A stretch of DNA of 64,000 bases from CALSMU01 sp965230225 (GCA_965230225.1 CBDDKM010000005.1:1-64000); one strand, 5' to 3'; counted from the first letter of the stretch, positions 27,186 through 36,736 are shown. The notes: generated from the sequence alone by a model not told the origin. Translations and numbers: made by a program.

Positions 27186-27193
27186 TATATTTG
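27186..27193 (+). promoter_or_regulatory. -7 promoter box for sufE
   Basis: TATATTTG matches TAnnTTTG exactly, 23 bp before the ATG. A TTC sits where the -33 TTG would be expected. Confidence 0.5.
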
Positions 27194-27216
27194 CATTTAG
27201 AATTAATCTAAATAAG

Positions 27217-27636
27217 ATGGGTATTGCAGAAAAAGAGCAGGATGTCATTGAAGAATTTGAAATGTTCGATGACTGGATGGATAAATATGAGTACATCATT
27301 GAACTCGGAAAAGACTTACCCATAATTGCCGAGGAATTTAAAACAGAAGACCATTTAATTAAAGGATGTCAATCCAGAGTTTGGGTGCATGCAGAGTATA
27401 ATAATGGAGCTATTCAGTTTACTGCAGATAGCGATGCTATTATTACTAAAGGAATTATTGCACTATTGATTCGGGTATTGAGCGATGAATCTCCGGAAGA
27501 TATTCTAAAAGCTGAATTGAAATTTATTGATGCAATTGGTCTTAAGTCGCACCTTTCGCCAACCAGAGCAAATGGTTTATTAGGTATGGTGAAGCAAATT
27601 AAAACTTACGCCTTGAGTTACATGGCAAAAAGTTAA
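27217..27636 (+). CDS. sufE: SufE family cysteine-desulfurase activator
   Basis: A 139-residue SufE. It accepts persulfide sulfur from the SufS cysteine desulfurase and passes it to the SUF scaffold for Fe-S cluster assembly. The acceptor Cys51 sits in the conserved loop LIKGCQSRVWVHA, and the C-terminal helices end with SHLSPTRANGLLGMVKQIK, a family hallmark. Length is normal. It begins a tight group with the SufT-like and DUF2480 genes (6 bp and 1 bp apart), so all three are very likely cotranscribed. sufS, sufB, sufC and sufD are not in the window. Confidence 0.95.
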   Translation: MGIAEKEQDVIEEFEMFDDWMDKYEYIIELGKDLPIIAEEFKTEDHLIKGCQSRVWVHAEYNNGAIQFTADSDAIITKGIIALLIRVLSDESPEDILKAELKFIDAIGLKSHLSPTRANGLLGMVKQIKTYALSYMAKS

Positions 27637-27642
27637 GTGATC

Positions 27643-28050
27643 ATGGAAAACGAAATTGAAAATAACAACGTCCCTGAAGAGAACAATAATGTAGAAGAGT
27701 CTACAGAGGATCAAACTCCTCTTCCGGAAGATTTGAGAGCTGCTAAGAAAGTGCTGGAAGACAAGATTATTGCTGTTTTAAAAACAATTTACGATCCTGA
27801 AATTCCGGTGGATATTTTTGAATTGGGCCTTATCTATGAGATTAAAATAGATGATGAGCTTAATGTTGAAATAGAAATGACATTAACTTCTCCAAATTGT
27901 CCGGTTGCAGAAAGTTTACCACTGGATGTAGAAAATAAAGCAGCCAGAGTTTTTGGAGTAAAATCTGCAAAAGTGAACATTGTTTTTGATCCTCCTTGGG
28001 TAAAAGACATGATGAGCGAAGAAGCATTGTTAGAACTAGGTTTTTTATAA
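27643..28050 (+). CDS. sufT: SUF-associated DUF59/MIP18 family protein (SufT-like)
   Basis: About 135 residues using the ATG at 27643; a GTG two codons earlier is in frame but gives no added homology. The first 30 residues are acidic and Asn-rich. The DUF59 domain follows, with IYDPEIPVDIFELGLIYEI (about 49-67) and the conserved Cys86 in MTLTSPNCPVAESLP, ending with VFDPPWVKDMMSEEA. SufT proteins take part in Fe-S cluster maturation or delivery. Position directly between sufE and a DUF2480 gene, with almost no spacing, supports this role. Members outside SUF contexts include PaaD-like proteins, but none of that pathway is present here. Confidence 0.92.
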   Translation: MENEIENNNVPEENNNVEESTEDQTPLPEDLRAAKKVLEDKIIAVLKTIYDPEIPVDIFELGLIYEIKIDDELNVEIEMTLTSPNCPVAESLPLDVENKAARVFGVKSAKVNIVFDPPWVKDMMSEEALLELGFL

Positions 28051-28051
28051 A

Positions 28052-28552
28052 ATGGAAATCGAGAATAGAGTTGCCGCAAGTGGGCTAATTACGCTTAGCC
28101 TTGAGGATTTTTACCAAAAAGGGGAGAGAACTTCTATCGATATTCAACCAGTGCTATGGCAAGGGTTGGCTCTTAAGGAAAAGGACTTTAGAACCTTTGT
28201 AAAGGATCATGATTGGAGTCAGTATCAAGGTAAATTTGTTGCCATTCATTGTAGTGTAGATGCCATTATACCTTCTTGGGCATTCATGCTCCTTACTGTA
28301 AATTTAATGCCTTATGCGAAAAAGGTAGTTTATGGATCGTTACAAGATCTGGAGCGAGAGTTATTCATTGATTCCATCAATTCTATAGACGAAGAAGAGT
28401 ACAGGGATAAACGAATTTTGGTTAAGGGATGTGGAGAATTGGAGATTCCAGAATCGGCCTTTTCTAAAATGGTTGAGAAATTACACCCGGTAGTTAAGTC
28501 CCTTATGTTCGGAGAGGCATGCTCTAATGTTCCTCTGTATAAAAGAAAATAA
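28052..28552 (+). CDS. DUF2480 family protein
   Basis: A 166-residue cytoplasmic protein recognisable as DUF2480, a family found in Bacteroidota next to suf genes. Conserved points are Cys and Trp in AIHCSVDAIIPSWAFMLL, KGCGELEIPESAF and the C-terminal GEACSNVPLYKRK. Its biochemical role is not known to me; the fixed neighbourhood with sufE and sufT suggests a function linked to Fe-S assembly, and its three conserved Cys would suit that. It begins 1 bp after the sufT stop, so it is the third gene of the operon. Confidence 0.88.
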   Translation: MEIENRVAASGLITLSLEDFYQKGERTSIDIQPVLWQGLALKEKDFRTFVKDHDWSQYQGKFVAIHCSVDAIIPSWAFMLLTVNLMPYAKKVVYGSLQDLERELFIDSINSIDEEEYRDKRILVKGCGELEIPESAFSKMVEKLHPVVKSLMFGEACSNVPLYKRK

Positions 28553-28596
28553 TTGTAACCAATTTCTGTTGTGCTGTTATATTGGAAATTTTCAAT

Positions 28597-29370
28597 ATGA
28601 ATGCAACTTTATTAATCACCGCCCTTATTTCAATTAACTGTTTTTCGATCAAGAAAGACAAAGAAGAAATACCACCTGGAACTGTTAAAATGGCTGAAGG
28701 GTATTTCGTGGATGAAACCGAAATCAGCAACTTTAACTGGGTCGAGTACATGTATTGGCACCAAAAGAAGTTTGGTAAAGAATCTCCTGAATATATTGCC
28801 ACCTTACCAGATACATCAGTTTGGGGTCAATTAAAAGAATTGGAAGCTAACTATTTAAGACATCCCGGTTTTAGAGATTTTCCTGTAGTGGGAGTTTCTC
28901 ATCAGCAAGCTGTTCACTTTTGCAAGTGGAGATCAAAAATGGTGAACACTTATATCTATATCAGAGACAATAAGGTAGAATATCATTCGGACAGTACTTA
29001 TGATGAAGCCCCTCAATTGTTTCAATATCGTTTACCTACCGAAGAAGAGTGGAAGCAAATGGCAGAGTTTCCTTTAACAGAAAAGGCAATGAAGAAGATT
29101 AGTAAGAGCCAGGAAGAAGATTGTAATTTCTATAAAAAAGGAGAAAAAGGTGTCATCAATATGCTAAAGCCTAATCATTCTTACTACCCAAACTCAGCCG
29201 GAGTATATAATATTTACGGAAATGTTGCGGAAATGATTTCGGAAGAAGGTTATGTATATGGAGGTAGCTGGGTACATTTTAAAAAGGATGCAAAAAATAA
29301 CAACGGAATTAAGTACGATCAGCCTACCGACTGGATAGGATTTAGATGTGTATGTGATAGGGTAAAATAA
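28597..29370 (+). CDS. FGE-fold (SUMF1-like) protein, probably non-catalytic
   Basis: 257 residues from the ATG at 28597, which opens into a short hydrophobic leader MNATLLITALISINCFS; an earlier TTG adds only five residues. The fold is that of formylglycine-generating enzymes, as shown by EGYFVDETEISNFNWVEYMYW, PVVGVSHQQAVHFCKWRS, YRLPTEEEWKQMA, YGNVAEMI and GGSW...WIGFRCV. The Cys pair that forms the catalytic copper site of true FGE, normally near GGS, is absent (GGSWVHFKKDA). GldJ and GldK of the gliding machinery are non-catalytic members of this fold, so a structural role is more likely. Whether the leader is a lipoprotein signal is doubtful, since the lipobox would be SINC. Confidence 0.85.
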   Translation: MNATLLITALISINCFSIKKDKEEIPPGTVKMAEGYFVDETEISNFNWVEYMYWHQKKFGKESPEYIATLPDTSVWGQLKELEANYLRHPGFRDFPVVGVSHQQAVHFCKWRSKMVNTYIYIRDNKVEYHSDSTYDEAPQLFQYRLPTEEEWKQMAEFPLTEKAMKKISKSQEEDCNFYKKGEKGVINMLKPNHSYYPNSAGVYNIYGNVAEMISEEGYVYGGSWVHFKKDAKNNNGIKYDQPTDWIGFRCVCDRVK

Positions 29371-29372
29371 AG

Positions 29373-29412
29373 CCCCTCGCTGAAACCTAATTTAACCAAG
29401 AGATCAGCGGGG
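29373..29412. terminator. Bidirectional hairpin between convergent genes
   Basis: Stem CCC-T-CGCTGA / TCAGCG-GGG with one bulged base and a 20-nt loop. On the minus strand it is followed by CTTTATTTT. It separates the FGE-fold gene from the convergent SPOR-like gene. Confidence 0.6.
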
Positions 29413-29442
29413 ACTCATAAATTTGGGTCGATTCAGATCAGA

Positions 29443-30126
29443 TTATTTGTTCTGGGCAAGAGCATCTAATAGCATTTTTTGCTCTTTTTCGATGGCTCTT
29501 GCCAATGGGATTCTTTCGAGATCATCGTACGCAGTGATGAAGGCCTCTTCAAGTCCATATTCTTTTACCATTCTTAATGCATCCTTAGCGTCCTGAAGAG
29601 TTTTAAATTCTCCATAGGTATATCTAAAATGTCCTTTAGAAGAAATGCGCTCATCGATGGTTTTTGGAAAGTCGAAGAAACTATTTACGCTGGCATCAGA
29701 TTCTACAGCTAGTTGTACTGTGTAGAAGAATTGATTACTGGAAACCTGATCTAGCATGATCTCCATTTCCTGGGCGGTAAGAACTTGCCCTCCGGTTTTC
29801 TGATCTTGACTATTTCGGTTATTAAGCAAAGTAAAAGAGTCTTGGATAGTTATCGGTTCGTAGTTAAAATAGGCTTTAATTTCTAGCGCAACCAACCCCA
29901 GTTCCTTAAGGTCGTATTTGGCCTTCATGGCAAATAGATAATCTTTGTATTCTCCTACTTCAATTATTTTGTTTTTGTACTTAATGGGAGAAAATGAGGT
30001 TAGTTTTTCCTCAGAAATGGAGTCCGAAATTTGAATACTATAGTGTACTCCTTTGGCAAAAATTGAATAAGAAAATGCATTAAAAATGATGAAAATGATG
30101 ATGGTTTTAATGGTTAAAGTTTTCAT
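29443..30126 (-). CDS. Exported SPOR-like protein
   Basis: A 227-residue protein with a signal peptide (about 1-24, ending IFA before KGVHY). It appears to hold two SPOR-like units: residues 25-85 (YSIQISDSISEE.., VGEYKDYLFAMKAKYDLKELGL) and 130-210 (FFYTVQLAVESDA.., YTYGEFKTLQDAKDALRMVKEYGLEEAFITAY). The pattern of a Y-T-V-Q-L strand, then Y-G-E-F and an A-K-D-A helix is typical of the fold, which in other bacteria binds denuded peptidoglycan glycan; related repeats are common in Bacteroidota exported proteins of unknown role. It is a single gene, convergent with the FGE-fold gene. Ligand unknown. Confidence 0.8.
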   Translation of the reverse strand: MKTLTIKTIIIFIIFNAFSYSIFAKGVHYSIQISDSISEEKLTSFSPIKYKNKIIEVGEYKDYLFAMKAKYDLKELGLVALEIKAYFNYEPITIQDSFTLLNNRNSQDQKTGGQVLTAQEMEIMLDQVSSNQFFYTVQLAVESDASVNSFFDFPKTIDERISSKGHFRYTYGEFKTLQDAKDALRMVKEYGLEEAFITAYDDLERIPLARAIEKEQKMLLDALAQNK

Positions 30127-30628
30127 AGCTCTTAGGTTTTAGGTGTGCTCCGTTCAGGCGTAAATAGCCTAAAGGATATATGATTTAGGTAAAGGTTAGT
30201 GGTTGAAATCGGTGGTTAGTCAATTTCAGTTTTTTAGAAAAAATGGGTTAGATTTTCTCTCGGTTAAAACATCTTCACGGTGGTTAATCCGGTTAGATTA
30301 GGTCAATAAATTAGATCTATTTGTATTCGAATACTTATCAGCAATTTTTGGTGGTTAATCCGTCAATTGGTGATGTTGATTAGTCGTACAGAACTTACCA
30401 TCATTTTGTTACATGGTATTTTTTATTGGGCCCCGAAAATCAGTTCATAAATCGTGTAGAATTAGAGCTGTTAAAATGTAACCCATTTTTTAATTGACTG
30501 AAAACCAGTTGTGTATGGTTTTGGTTGGGTTAAAGGTTGAAACAGAATATTTGTTAATAAGTTTGAGTAACTTAAAACAATATTTTAAAATTGCAAGAAG
30601 TAAAACTTTATATCGAAATAATATTTTA
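30127..30628. other. 502-bp intergenic region with GGTGGTTA repeats
   Basis: No gene is supported. It contains the upstream region of the SPOR-like gene and the 3' flank of the amidophosphoribosyltransferase gene. Three GGTGGTTA-type repeats are described separately. The remainder is AT-rich with no convincing terminator. Confidence 0.6.
30211..30362 (+). repeat. Three spaced GGTGGTTAnTC direct repeats
   Basis: GGTGGTTAGTCAATT at 30211, GGTGGTTAATCCG at 30279 and GGTGGTTAATCCG at 30350, spaced 68 and 71 bp, upstream of the minus-strand SPOR-like gene. Related GGTTAGAT words lie between them. They could be regulator binding sites. Confidence 0.45.
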
Positions 30629-32530
30629 CTAGTAAGCTCTTTCGTTTTTCCCTTCCACGTAATTGATAAACGATTTGTTAACCACCTTGTTACCTCCTGG
30701 TGTTGGGTAGTTACCAGTAAAGTACCAATCGCCCGTATTATCAGGACACGCTTTATGAAGGTTGTCTACCGTTTGAAAAATGATTTCAACTTCAGCCTTA
30801 ACCTGCTCTGTAGTTAGCATTTCAGAGATTTTGGTTGAAATTTCATCATCACTGAATGGGGCATAAATTTCCTGAACGTAATTCTTAATTTGTTCTTTTG
30901 GAAGGCTTTCCTGCTCTTTACATTTCCTGTAAACATCATCAATGATATGACCAATTCCTCGGTCCTTAAGCAAATTGATGGCTGCCTGGAAGGCGATAAA
31001 GTCCCCTAATTTAGCCATGTCAATTCCGTAACAATCTGGATATCTGATTTGAGGAGCTGATGATACAATTACAATTTTCTTTGGATTTAAGCGGTCCAAA
31101 ATTCGAATAACACTTTGTTTTAGAGTAGTTCCTCTTACTATGGAGTCATCTATAATTACAATGTTATCCTTATCTCTTGCAATAGTACCATAGGTAATAT
31201 CATATACGTGAGCCACCATGTCATCACGAGCATCATCCTGAGTAATAAACGTTCTTAATTTGGCGTCTTTTACCAAAATCTTGTCTACCCTTGTTCTGAT
31301 GGAAAGAATCTTTTCTAACTCTTCCTCAGTAGCTTTATCCCCAAGTTTTAAGATCTTCTTCAATTTAACACCATTCAGGTAATCTTCTGTAGCTTTTAGC
31401 ATCCCATAATAGGATGTTTCAGCAGTATTTGGGATAAAAGAAAATACAGTGTTTCTAAGGTCATGATTTACAGCTTCCAGTGCTTTTGGTGCCACCAAAC
31501 GTCCAAGTTCCAACCTTTCCTGATAAATGTCCTTATCAGTACCTCTTGAGAAATAAATTCTTTCGAAAGAACATTTGGTATCCCCAAGCGGTTCTCGAAT
31601 CATTTTTTCCTCTGTATTACCAGATCGGTCAATGATTAAAGCATGTCCAGGTTTTAATTCCTGAATATCTTCCCATTTTAATTGGAAAGCGGTTTGGATA
31701 ACTGGTCTTTCTGATGCAACCACTACAATTTCGTCATCTTCATACCAGAAAGCAGGTCTGATTCCGGATGGGTCTCTTAGTACAAAGGCATCACCGTGTC
31801 CTAGTAATCCTGCCATGGCGTACCCTCCATCCCAATCTTCAGCAGATTTTTGTAGAATCTTTTGAAGGTTCATGTTTTTAGCAATCTGGGCAGAAATTTC
31901 TCTGTAGTTGTATCCCAGTGCTTTGTACTTGTCAAACAATTCCTGGTTTTCTTCATCCAGAAAGTGACCAATTTTCTCTAGAATGGTTACAGTATCGGAC
32001 TTTTCCTTAGGATGCTGTCCAATACGAACCAAAATACTGAATAATTCATCCACATTGGTCATGTTGAAGTTTCCTGCAACCACTAGGTTTCTGGTCATCC
32101 AGTTGTTTTGCCTTAGGAAAGGATGGCAGTTTTCGATACTATTCTTTCCAAAAGTTCCATAACGCAAATGCCCAAGAAATAACTCACCAGTAAAAGCTTC
32201 GTTTTGCTTTAGCCATTCTGGATCTTTTAGTTTTTGAGGATTATCCTCCTCCAACTTTTTAAATCGGCTATTAACGTGTTCGAATAAATCCTGAATTGGT
32301 TTTGATGCAACACTCCTGTGTCTGCTAATGTAGCGCGATCCAGGTTTCATATCTAACTTAATGTTAGCTAATCCGGCACCATCTTGCCCACGGTTGTGCT
32401 GCTTTTCCATAAGCAGGTACATTTTGTTCAAGGCATAAAAGGAAGTTCCGTATTTTTTTTGGTAGAAATCAAGCGGTTTCTTCAGTCGGAGAAGAGCAAT
32501 TCCGCATTCGTGTTGTATCGCATCACTCAT
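30629..32530 (-). CDS. purF: Amidophosphoribosyltransferase (PurF-type)
   Basis: A 633-residue class II glutamine amidotransferase fused to a phosphoribosyltransferase domain; it catalyses the first committed step of purine synthesis (PRPP plus glutamine to phosphoribosylamine). The ATG at 32530 places the catalytic Cys at residue 9 (HECGIALL), as expected after a short propeptide; the upstream in-frame start would not. Other markers are NRGQDGAGLA, GHLRYGT, DPSGIRPAFWY and the PRPP loop NIVIIDDSIVRGTTLKQS (about 465-482). It is longer than the usual 470-510 residues; the extra length lies mainly in the N-terminal half and the C-terminal tail. Long forms of this kind occur in Bacteroidota and may be a second, paralogous enzyme, so the exact role is slightly uncertain. 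Confidence 0.87.
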   Translation of the reverse strand: MSDAIQHECGIALLRLKKPLDFYQKKYGTSFYALNKMYLLMEKQHNRGQDGAGLANIKLDMKPGSRYISRHRSVASKPIQDLFEHVNSRFKKLEEDNPQKLKDPEWLKQNEAFTGELFLGHLRYGTFGKNSIENCHPFLRQNNWMTRNLVVAGNFNMTNVDELFSILVRIGQHPKEKSDTVTILEKIGHFLDEENQELFDKYKALGYNYREISAQIAKNMNLQKILQKSAEDWDGGYAMAGLLGHGDAFVLRDPSGIRPAFWYEDDEIVVVASERPVIQTAFQLKWEDIQELKPGHALIIDRSGNTEEKMIREPLGDTKCSFERIYFSRGTDKDIYQERLELGRLVAPKALEAVNHDLRNTVFSFIPNTAETSYYGMLKATEDYLNGVKLKKILKLGDKATEEELEKILSIRTRVDKILVKDAKLRTFITQDDARDDMVAHVYDITYGTIARDKDNIVIIDDSIVRGTTLKQSVIRILDRLNPKKIVIVSSAPQIRYPDCYGIDMAKLGDFIAFQAAINLLKDRGIGHIIDDVYRKCKEQESLPKEQIKNYVQEIYAPFSDDEISTKISEMLTTEQVKAEVEIIFQTVDNLHKACPDNTGDWYFTGNYPTPGGNKVVNKSFINYVEGKNERAY

Positions 32531-32742
32531 GAGTGCAAAAGTAATTATTTCATCAGTAATCAAAAGTATTTCTACATCTTATTGTTCAATTGATTTGGGT
32601 TCTTAAAGAGTGGATTTCAAATCAGTCTTGAAAACGTTGCTAAATGTGCAATTTATGTACTAAAAGATGCAACTTCGTTTAGATTGACATGAAGAAGGTA
32701 AGATAATTGACTAAATGATACAACCCTACACCAATTTTCACG

Positions 32743-32766
32743 TTATATTGTTGCCTTTCAATATAA
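32743..32766. repeat. Inverted repeat upstream of type B cargo gene
   Basis: Perfect 8-bp arms TTATATTG / CAATATAA with an 8-nt spacer, about 60-80 bp before the ATG at 32823. Possible operator. Confidence 0.35.
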
Positions 32767-32822
32767 TGCGCAATTTAATTGGTGGTTAAATTACAATTTT
32801 TATCTTGTGCTAATTGATGTAA

Positions 32823-35800
32823 ATGCCTCTACTTAAACTACATAGGGTCTGGTTTTTTATTATGCTTACCATTGGTGTACTCCAGGGTGAGGCAAAAGAG
32901 GTGAATCCTGTTCAGTTTAAAGAAAATAAGGGGCAATTGCCAGCACATGTGGCATATCACCTACAATTAAAGTCTGGCGACATTTATTTCGAACAAGGAG
33001 TATTAACCTATAACCTGTACGAATCAGGTGTGGTTTCTGATGTCCATTTGGGGAAGATAAAACCCGAGGATGCGGTAATAAAAGGACATGCATATAAAGT
33101 GAAATTTCAGGGAGCAAACTTGAACTCTAGTATTGTTTCTGAAAAAAAATCCAAAAACTATTATAATTACTTCATTGGAAACGACGAATCCAGATGGGGA
33201 AGAAAAGTACATGAGTACGAGAAACTTACTTATCAGGAGATTTATCCTGGTATCGACCTTCAATTTTACGGACATTACCAACAGTTGAAGTATGATTTCA
33301 TAGTACAACCTAATGCTGACCCTTCATTGATCCACCTTAATTATGAGGGGGTAGATAATTTAAAATTGAAAAAAGGCCACTTATTTATAAAATCGAATGC
33401 CGGTCTCATCGTAGAGCAAAGCCCGTATGCATATCAGGAAATTAATGGCGAAAAGCAAAAAGTAGATTGTAATTATCAATTGGAAAATGGGGTGCTATCC
33501 TATGAATTTCCAAATGGGTATGATCAAAATTTACCATTAGTTATTGATCCTGTTCTAACCTTTGGAACCTATACGGGGTCTACGGCCAGTAATTTTGGGT
33601 GTACTGCCACTTACGACGATGTAGGAAACATGTATGTGGGTGGTACCGTATTCGGAATTGGTTACCCAACTTCAACAGGTGCTTTCCAAACAACTATGAA
33701 TGGAGGGAACATTGATATGGCCATATCAAAATTTTCTGCCGATGGAACTTCACTTTTGTACTCTACCTACATCGGAGGAAGCGATAATGAAATACCTCAC
33801 AGTTTAGTAGTAAATAGCCTGAATCAACTTTGCATTTTAGGAACTACAGGATCGGCAGATTATCCGGTTACTCCCGGAGCATACAGAACAACTTTTGGAG
33901 CTGGCCCGGCGCTTAGTATGGGAGGAGGCTATGGTTTTGATTACCTGTTGGGGTGCGATATGGTAGTGGCAAAACTTTCTGATAATGGAAGCAGTTTGTT
34001 AAGTGCCACCTTTATGGGAGGAACAGATAATGATGGAATTAATCGAGGGTCAATTCTGCACTATAATTATGGAGATGCCTTTAGAGGGGAAATAATTGTA
34101 GACGCTGCTGATAATATTCTGGTAGCTTCTACCACTAACTCTTCTGATTTCCCAATTTCCGCTTCTGCCCCGCAGTCTACCCATGGAGGTTTGTTGGATG
34201 GATGTGTATTTAAATTAAATAGTTCGCTTTCAACATTAATGTTTAGTACATTTCTGGGAGGATCAGACTATGATTGTGCTTACTCGGTTCAGCTGAGTCC
34301 TGCTGGAAATGTAATGGTGGCCGGAGGAACGGTAAGTGGAGATTTCCCTACCACTCCTGGTGCTGTAAATAGTGGATTTATGGGAGGAACGGCAGATGGA
34401 TTTGTAGCTCAATTAAATAGTACAGGGTCTAATTTAAACTCTTCTTCCTATGTTGGGACAGCAGGGTATGACCAATGCTTTTTTGTTCAGACTGATTTAA
34501 GCAATGATGTATTTGTTGTAGGGCAAACTGATGGTTCCTATCCGGTTTCGGCAGGAGTGTATGCCAATAATAACAGTGGTCAGTTCATTCATAAATTCAA
34601 CGATGCTTTAAATACATCTATCCTATCAACTACAGTAGGTACAGGTAGTGGAAATGTAGACATTGCCATTAGTGCGTTTTTGGTGAGTGATTGTGGACAG
34701 ATATTTATTTCCGGTTGGGGAGGAACATTGAATGGAGCTACAGCTTACGATGCACATGCTACTTTTAGTACAACTAATGGACTGCCAACTGCCGGAGGCC
34801 CATTTCAAGCCACAACTGACGGAAGTGATTTTTATTTAATGGTACTAGCACCCGATGCTCAAAGCTTATTATACGCCACCTTTTTTGGAGGAGGTGTAAG
34901 TGCAGAGCATGTGGATGGTGGTACCAGTAGATTTGATAAAAATGGAACGGTGTATCAAGCAGTTTGTGCAGGATGTGGAGGAAATTCTGATTTTCCTACT
35001 ACGCCTGGAGCATGGTCCAATACTAATAATAGTACTAACTGTAATCTGGGAGCATTTAAATTTGATCTGGGAAGTATTACCCCTGTAATTACAATTCCTC
35101 AACCATACGTTTGTTTGCCTAGTTCCTATCAGTTTAGTAATAATTCTTCAGGAGGAAACTGGTACGAGTGGGACTTCGGAGACGGTAATACCTCTAACGA
35201 TATGGCTCCTGCTCATACTTATGCAGATACAGGGCATTATCAGGTTTCACTTATTGTGGTAGACACCACCGGTTGCTTAGCACCTGATACTGCTTATTTG
35301 GAGATTGACGTGTATGCAGTGGATAATGCAGTAATTGCACAAATAGATACCATTTGTCCGGGAGATAGTGTTCAGTTAAATGCCAGTGGAGGAACTACCT
35401 ACGAGTGGACCCCGGCTACTTTTTTATCTGATCCAAACATAGCTAACCCAATTGCCTCACCTCCGTTTACTGCCTCCTATCAGGTGGTGGCCACAGATGC
35501 GTGCGGGAGCGATACAGCAGATGTTACCATTTATGTCCATAATGAACAAATTAGTACCATGCCGGATACTACCATTTGTGCAGGTAACATTATTACTCTC
35601 GAAGCTTATGGTGGTATAGATTATCAATGGTACCCATCTACAGCCATGATTAATCCAAACTCACCTACGCCAAATGTAGCACCGTTAAGTTCTATTCAAT
35701 ATTATGTGGATGTTACAACTGCCAATGGGTGTATTCTTACCGATTCAGTTTATGTAACTACTGTAAACAATGTTCCTCAACCAGTGGTTAGTAATGATAC

Positions 35801-36719
35801 AACCATTTGTGTAGGAGATTCTATTCAGTTAACAGCTATTGGGGGTACAAGTCAAACATGGTACCCGGTAAATTTGGTTTCTAATACCAATGGAAATTCC
35901 GTAATGGTTTCTCCACCTTCGGATGCTACTATTTATATCGATTTTACCAATGCATGTGGTACTATTACCGACTCTATTCAGGTTGGAGTTATTCAAGTTA
36001 ACCCTATTGCGTCTCCAGATACAACCATTTGTCCGGGAGATACAGCTTTTATATGGGCATCAGGTGGGGTTGGTTATCAATGGACGCCTTCGTCGTGGTT
36101 ATCTCACCCGGATAGTAGCAATACGATGGCATACCCGGCTAACTCTACTACTTATACTGTTGAGGTGACCAATAACATTGGTTGTTCCGAATCTTTGGAT
36201 GTTACTGTTAACCTTTATCCTGAACCTGTTGCAAATGCAGGTGCGGATTTATTCATTGAGTTTGGTGATGAGGTAACTATTAACGCTTACGCAGGAGGAG
36301 ATTTTTATTGGACCACGCAAGATACCATGAGTTGTTATGATTGTCTTAATCCAATTGTGTCACCAACCGAAACATCCACCTATTACTTATATGTAACAGA
36401 TCAAAATGGGTGTCAGAATAGCGATACGGTTACAGTATTTCTGGATGGAGTATTATATGTTCCAAATACATTTACGCCAAATGGAGATGGTCTAAATGAT
36501 TTCTTTACAATTAAAGGAAAAGAAATAGAGAAGTTTGAATTGTGGGTATTCAATCGATGGGGAGAATTAATATTTACTACAACTGATATGAATGATCAAT
36601 GGGATGGTACTTATGGAGGTTTACCCGTTCAGATTGATACTTATGTATGGAAAATTCAGTACTCAGATTACCACAATGATTACGGAGAGCTTATAGGTCA
36701 TGTTAATGTATTGAGATAG
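32823..36719 (+). CDS. SBBP beta-propeller / PKD protein, T9SS type B sorting domain
   Basis: A 1,298-residue secreted protein. Signal peptide to about 24 (ending GEA before KEVNP). A DUF7948-like N-terminal domain follows (about 28-240; FKENKGQLP, YPGIDLQFYG, VIDPVLTFGTYTG), then SBBP-type beta-propeller repeats (about 250-740; repeated LSTFLGGSDYD and DFPTTPGA signatures), a PKD domain (about 765-840; WDFGDGNTS), four Ig-like modules each opening DTTICxGD (about 850-1190) and a type B sorting domain at the end (YVPNTFTPNGDGLNDFF, VFNRWGELIF, WDGTYGG). It is a surface or extracellular protein, probably adhesive or matrix-related. No SprF-family gene is adjacent, unlike the first adhesin in the window. 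It ends in a strong bidirectional terminator. Confidence 0.92.
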   Translation: MPLLKLHRVWFFIMLTIGVLQGEAKEVNPVQFKENKGQLPAHVAYHLQLKSGDIYFEQGVLTYNLYESGVVSDVHLGKIKPEDAVIKGHAYKVKFQGANLNSSIVSEKKSKNYYNYFIGNDESRWGRKVHEYEKLTYQEIYPGIDLQFYGHYQQLKYDFIVQPNADPSLIHLNYEGVDNLKLKKGHLFIKSNAGLIVEQSPYAYQEINGEKQKVDCNYQLENGVLSYEFPNGYDQNLPLVIDPVLTFGTYTGSTASNFGCTATYDDVGNMYVGGTVFGIGYPTSTGAFQTTMNGGNIDMAISKFSADGTSLLYSTYIGGSDNEIPHSLVVNSLNQLCILGTTGSADYPVTPGAYRTTFGAGPALSMGGGYGFDYLLGCDMVVAKLSDNGSSLLSATFMGGTDNDGINRGSILHYNYGDAFRGEIIVDAADNILVASTTNSSDFPISASAPQSTHGGLLDGCVFKLNSSLSTLMFSTFLGGSDYDCAYSVQLSPAGNVMVAGGTVSGDFPTTPGAVNSGFMGGTADGFVAQLNSTGSNLNSSSYVGTAGYDQCFFVQTDLSNDVFVVGQTDGSYPVSAGVYANNNSGQFIHKFNDALNTSILSTTVGTGSGNVDIAISAFLVSDCGQIFISGWGGTLNGATAYDAHATFSTTNGLPTAGGPFQATTDGSDFYLMVLAPDAQSLLYATFFGGGVSAEHVDGGTSRFDKNGTVYQAVCAGCGGNSDFPTTPGAWSNTNNSTNCNLGAFKFDLGSITPVITIPQPYVCLPSSYQFSNNSSGGNWYEWDFGDGNTSNDMAPAHTYADTGHYQVSLIVVDTTGCLAPDTAYLEIDVYAVDNAVIAQIDTICPGDSVQLNASGGTTYEWTPATFLSDPNIANPIASPPFTASYQVVATDACGSDTADVTIYVHNEQISTMPDTTICAGNIITLEAYGGIDYQWYPSTAMINPNSPTPNVAPLSSIQYYVDVTTANGCILTDSVYVTTVNNVPQPVVSNDTTICVGDSIQLTAIGGTSQTWYPVNLVSNTNGNSVMVSPPSDATIYIDFTNACGTITDSIQVGVIQVNPIASPDTTICPGDTAFIWASGGVGYQWTPSSWLSHPDSSNTMAYPANSTTYTVEVTNNIGCSESLDVTVNLYPEPVANAGADLFIEFGDEVTINAYAGGDFYWTTQDTMSCYDCLNPIVSPTETSTYYLYVTDQNGCQNSDTVTVFLDGVLYVPNTFTPNGDGLNDFFTIKGKEIEKFELWVFNRWGELIFTTTDMNDQWDGTYGGLPVQIDTYVWKIQYSDYHNDYGELIGHVNVLR

Positions 36720-36736
36720 AAAAGATAATAGCATAA

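Noticed and set aside
30494..30817. 107-codon + strand open frame
   Set aside because: Half of it is antisense to the 3' end of the amidophosphoribosyltransferase gene and the rest is AT-rich with no protein-like composition.
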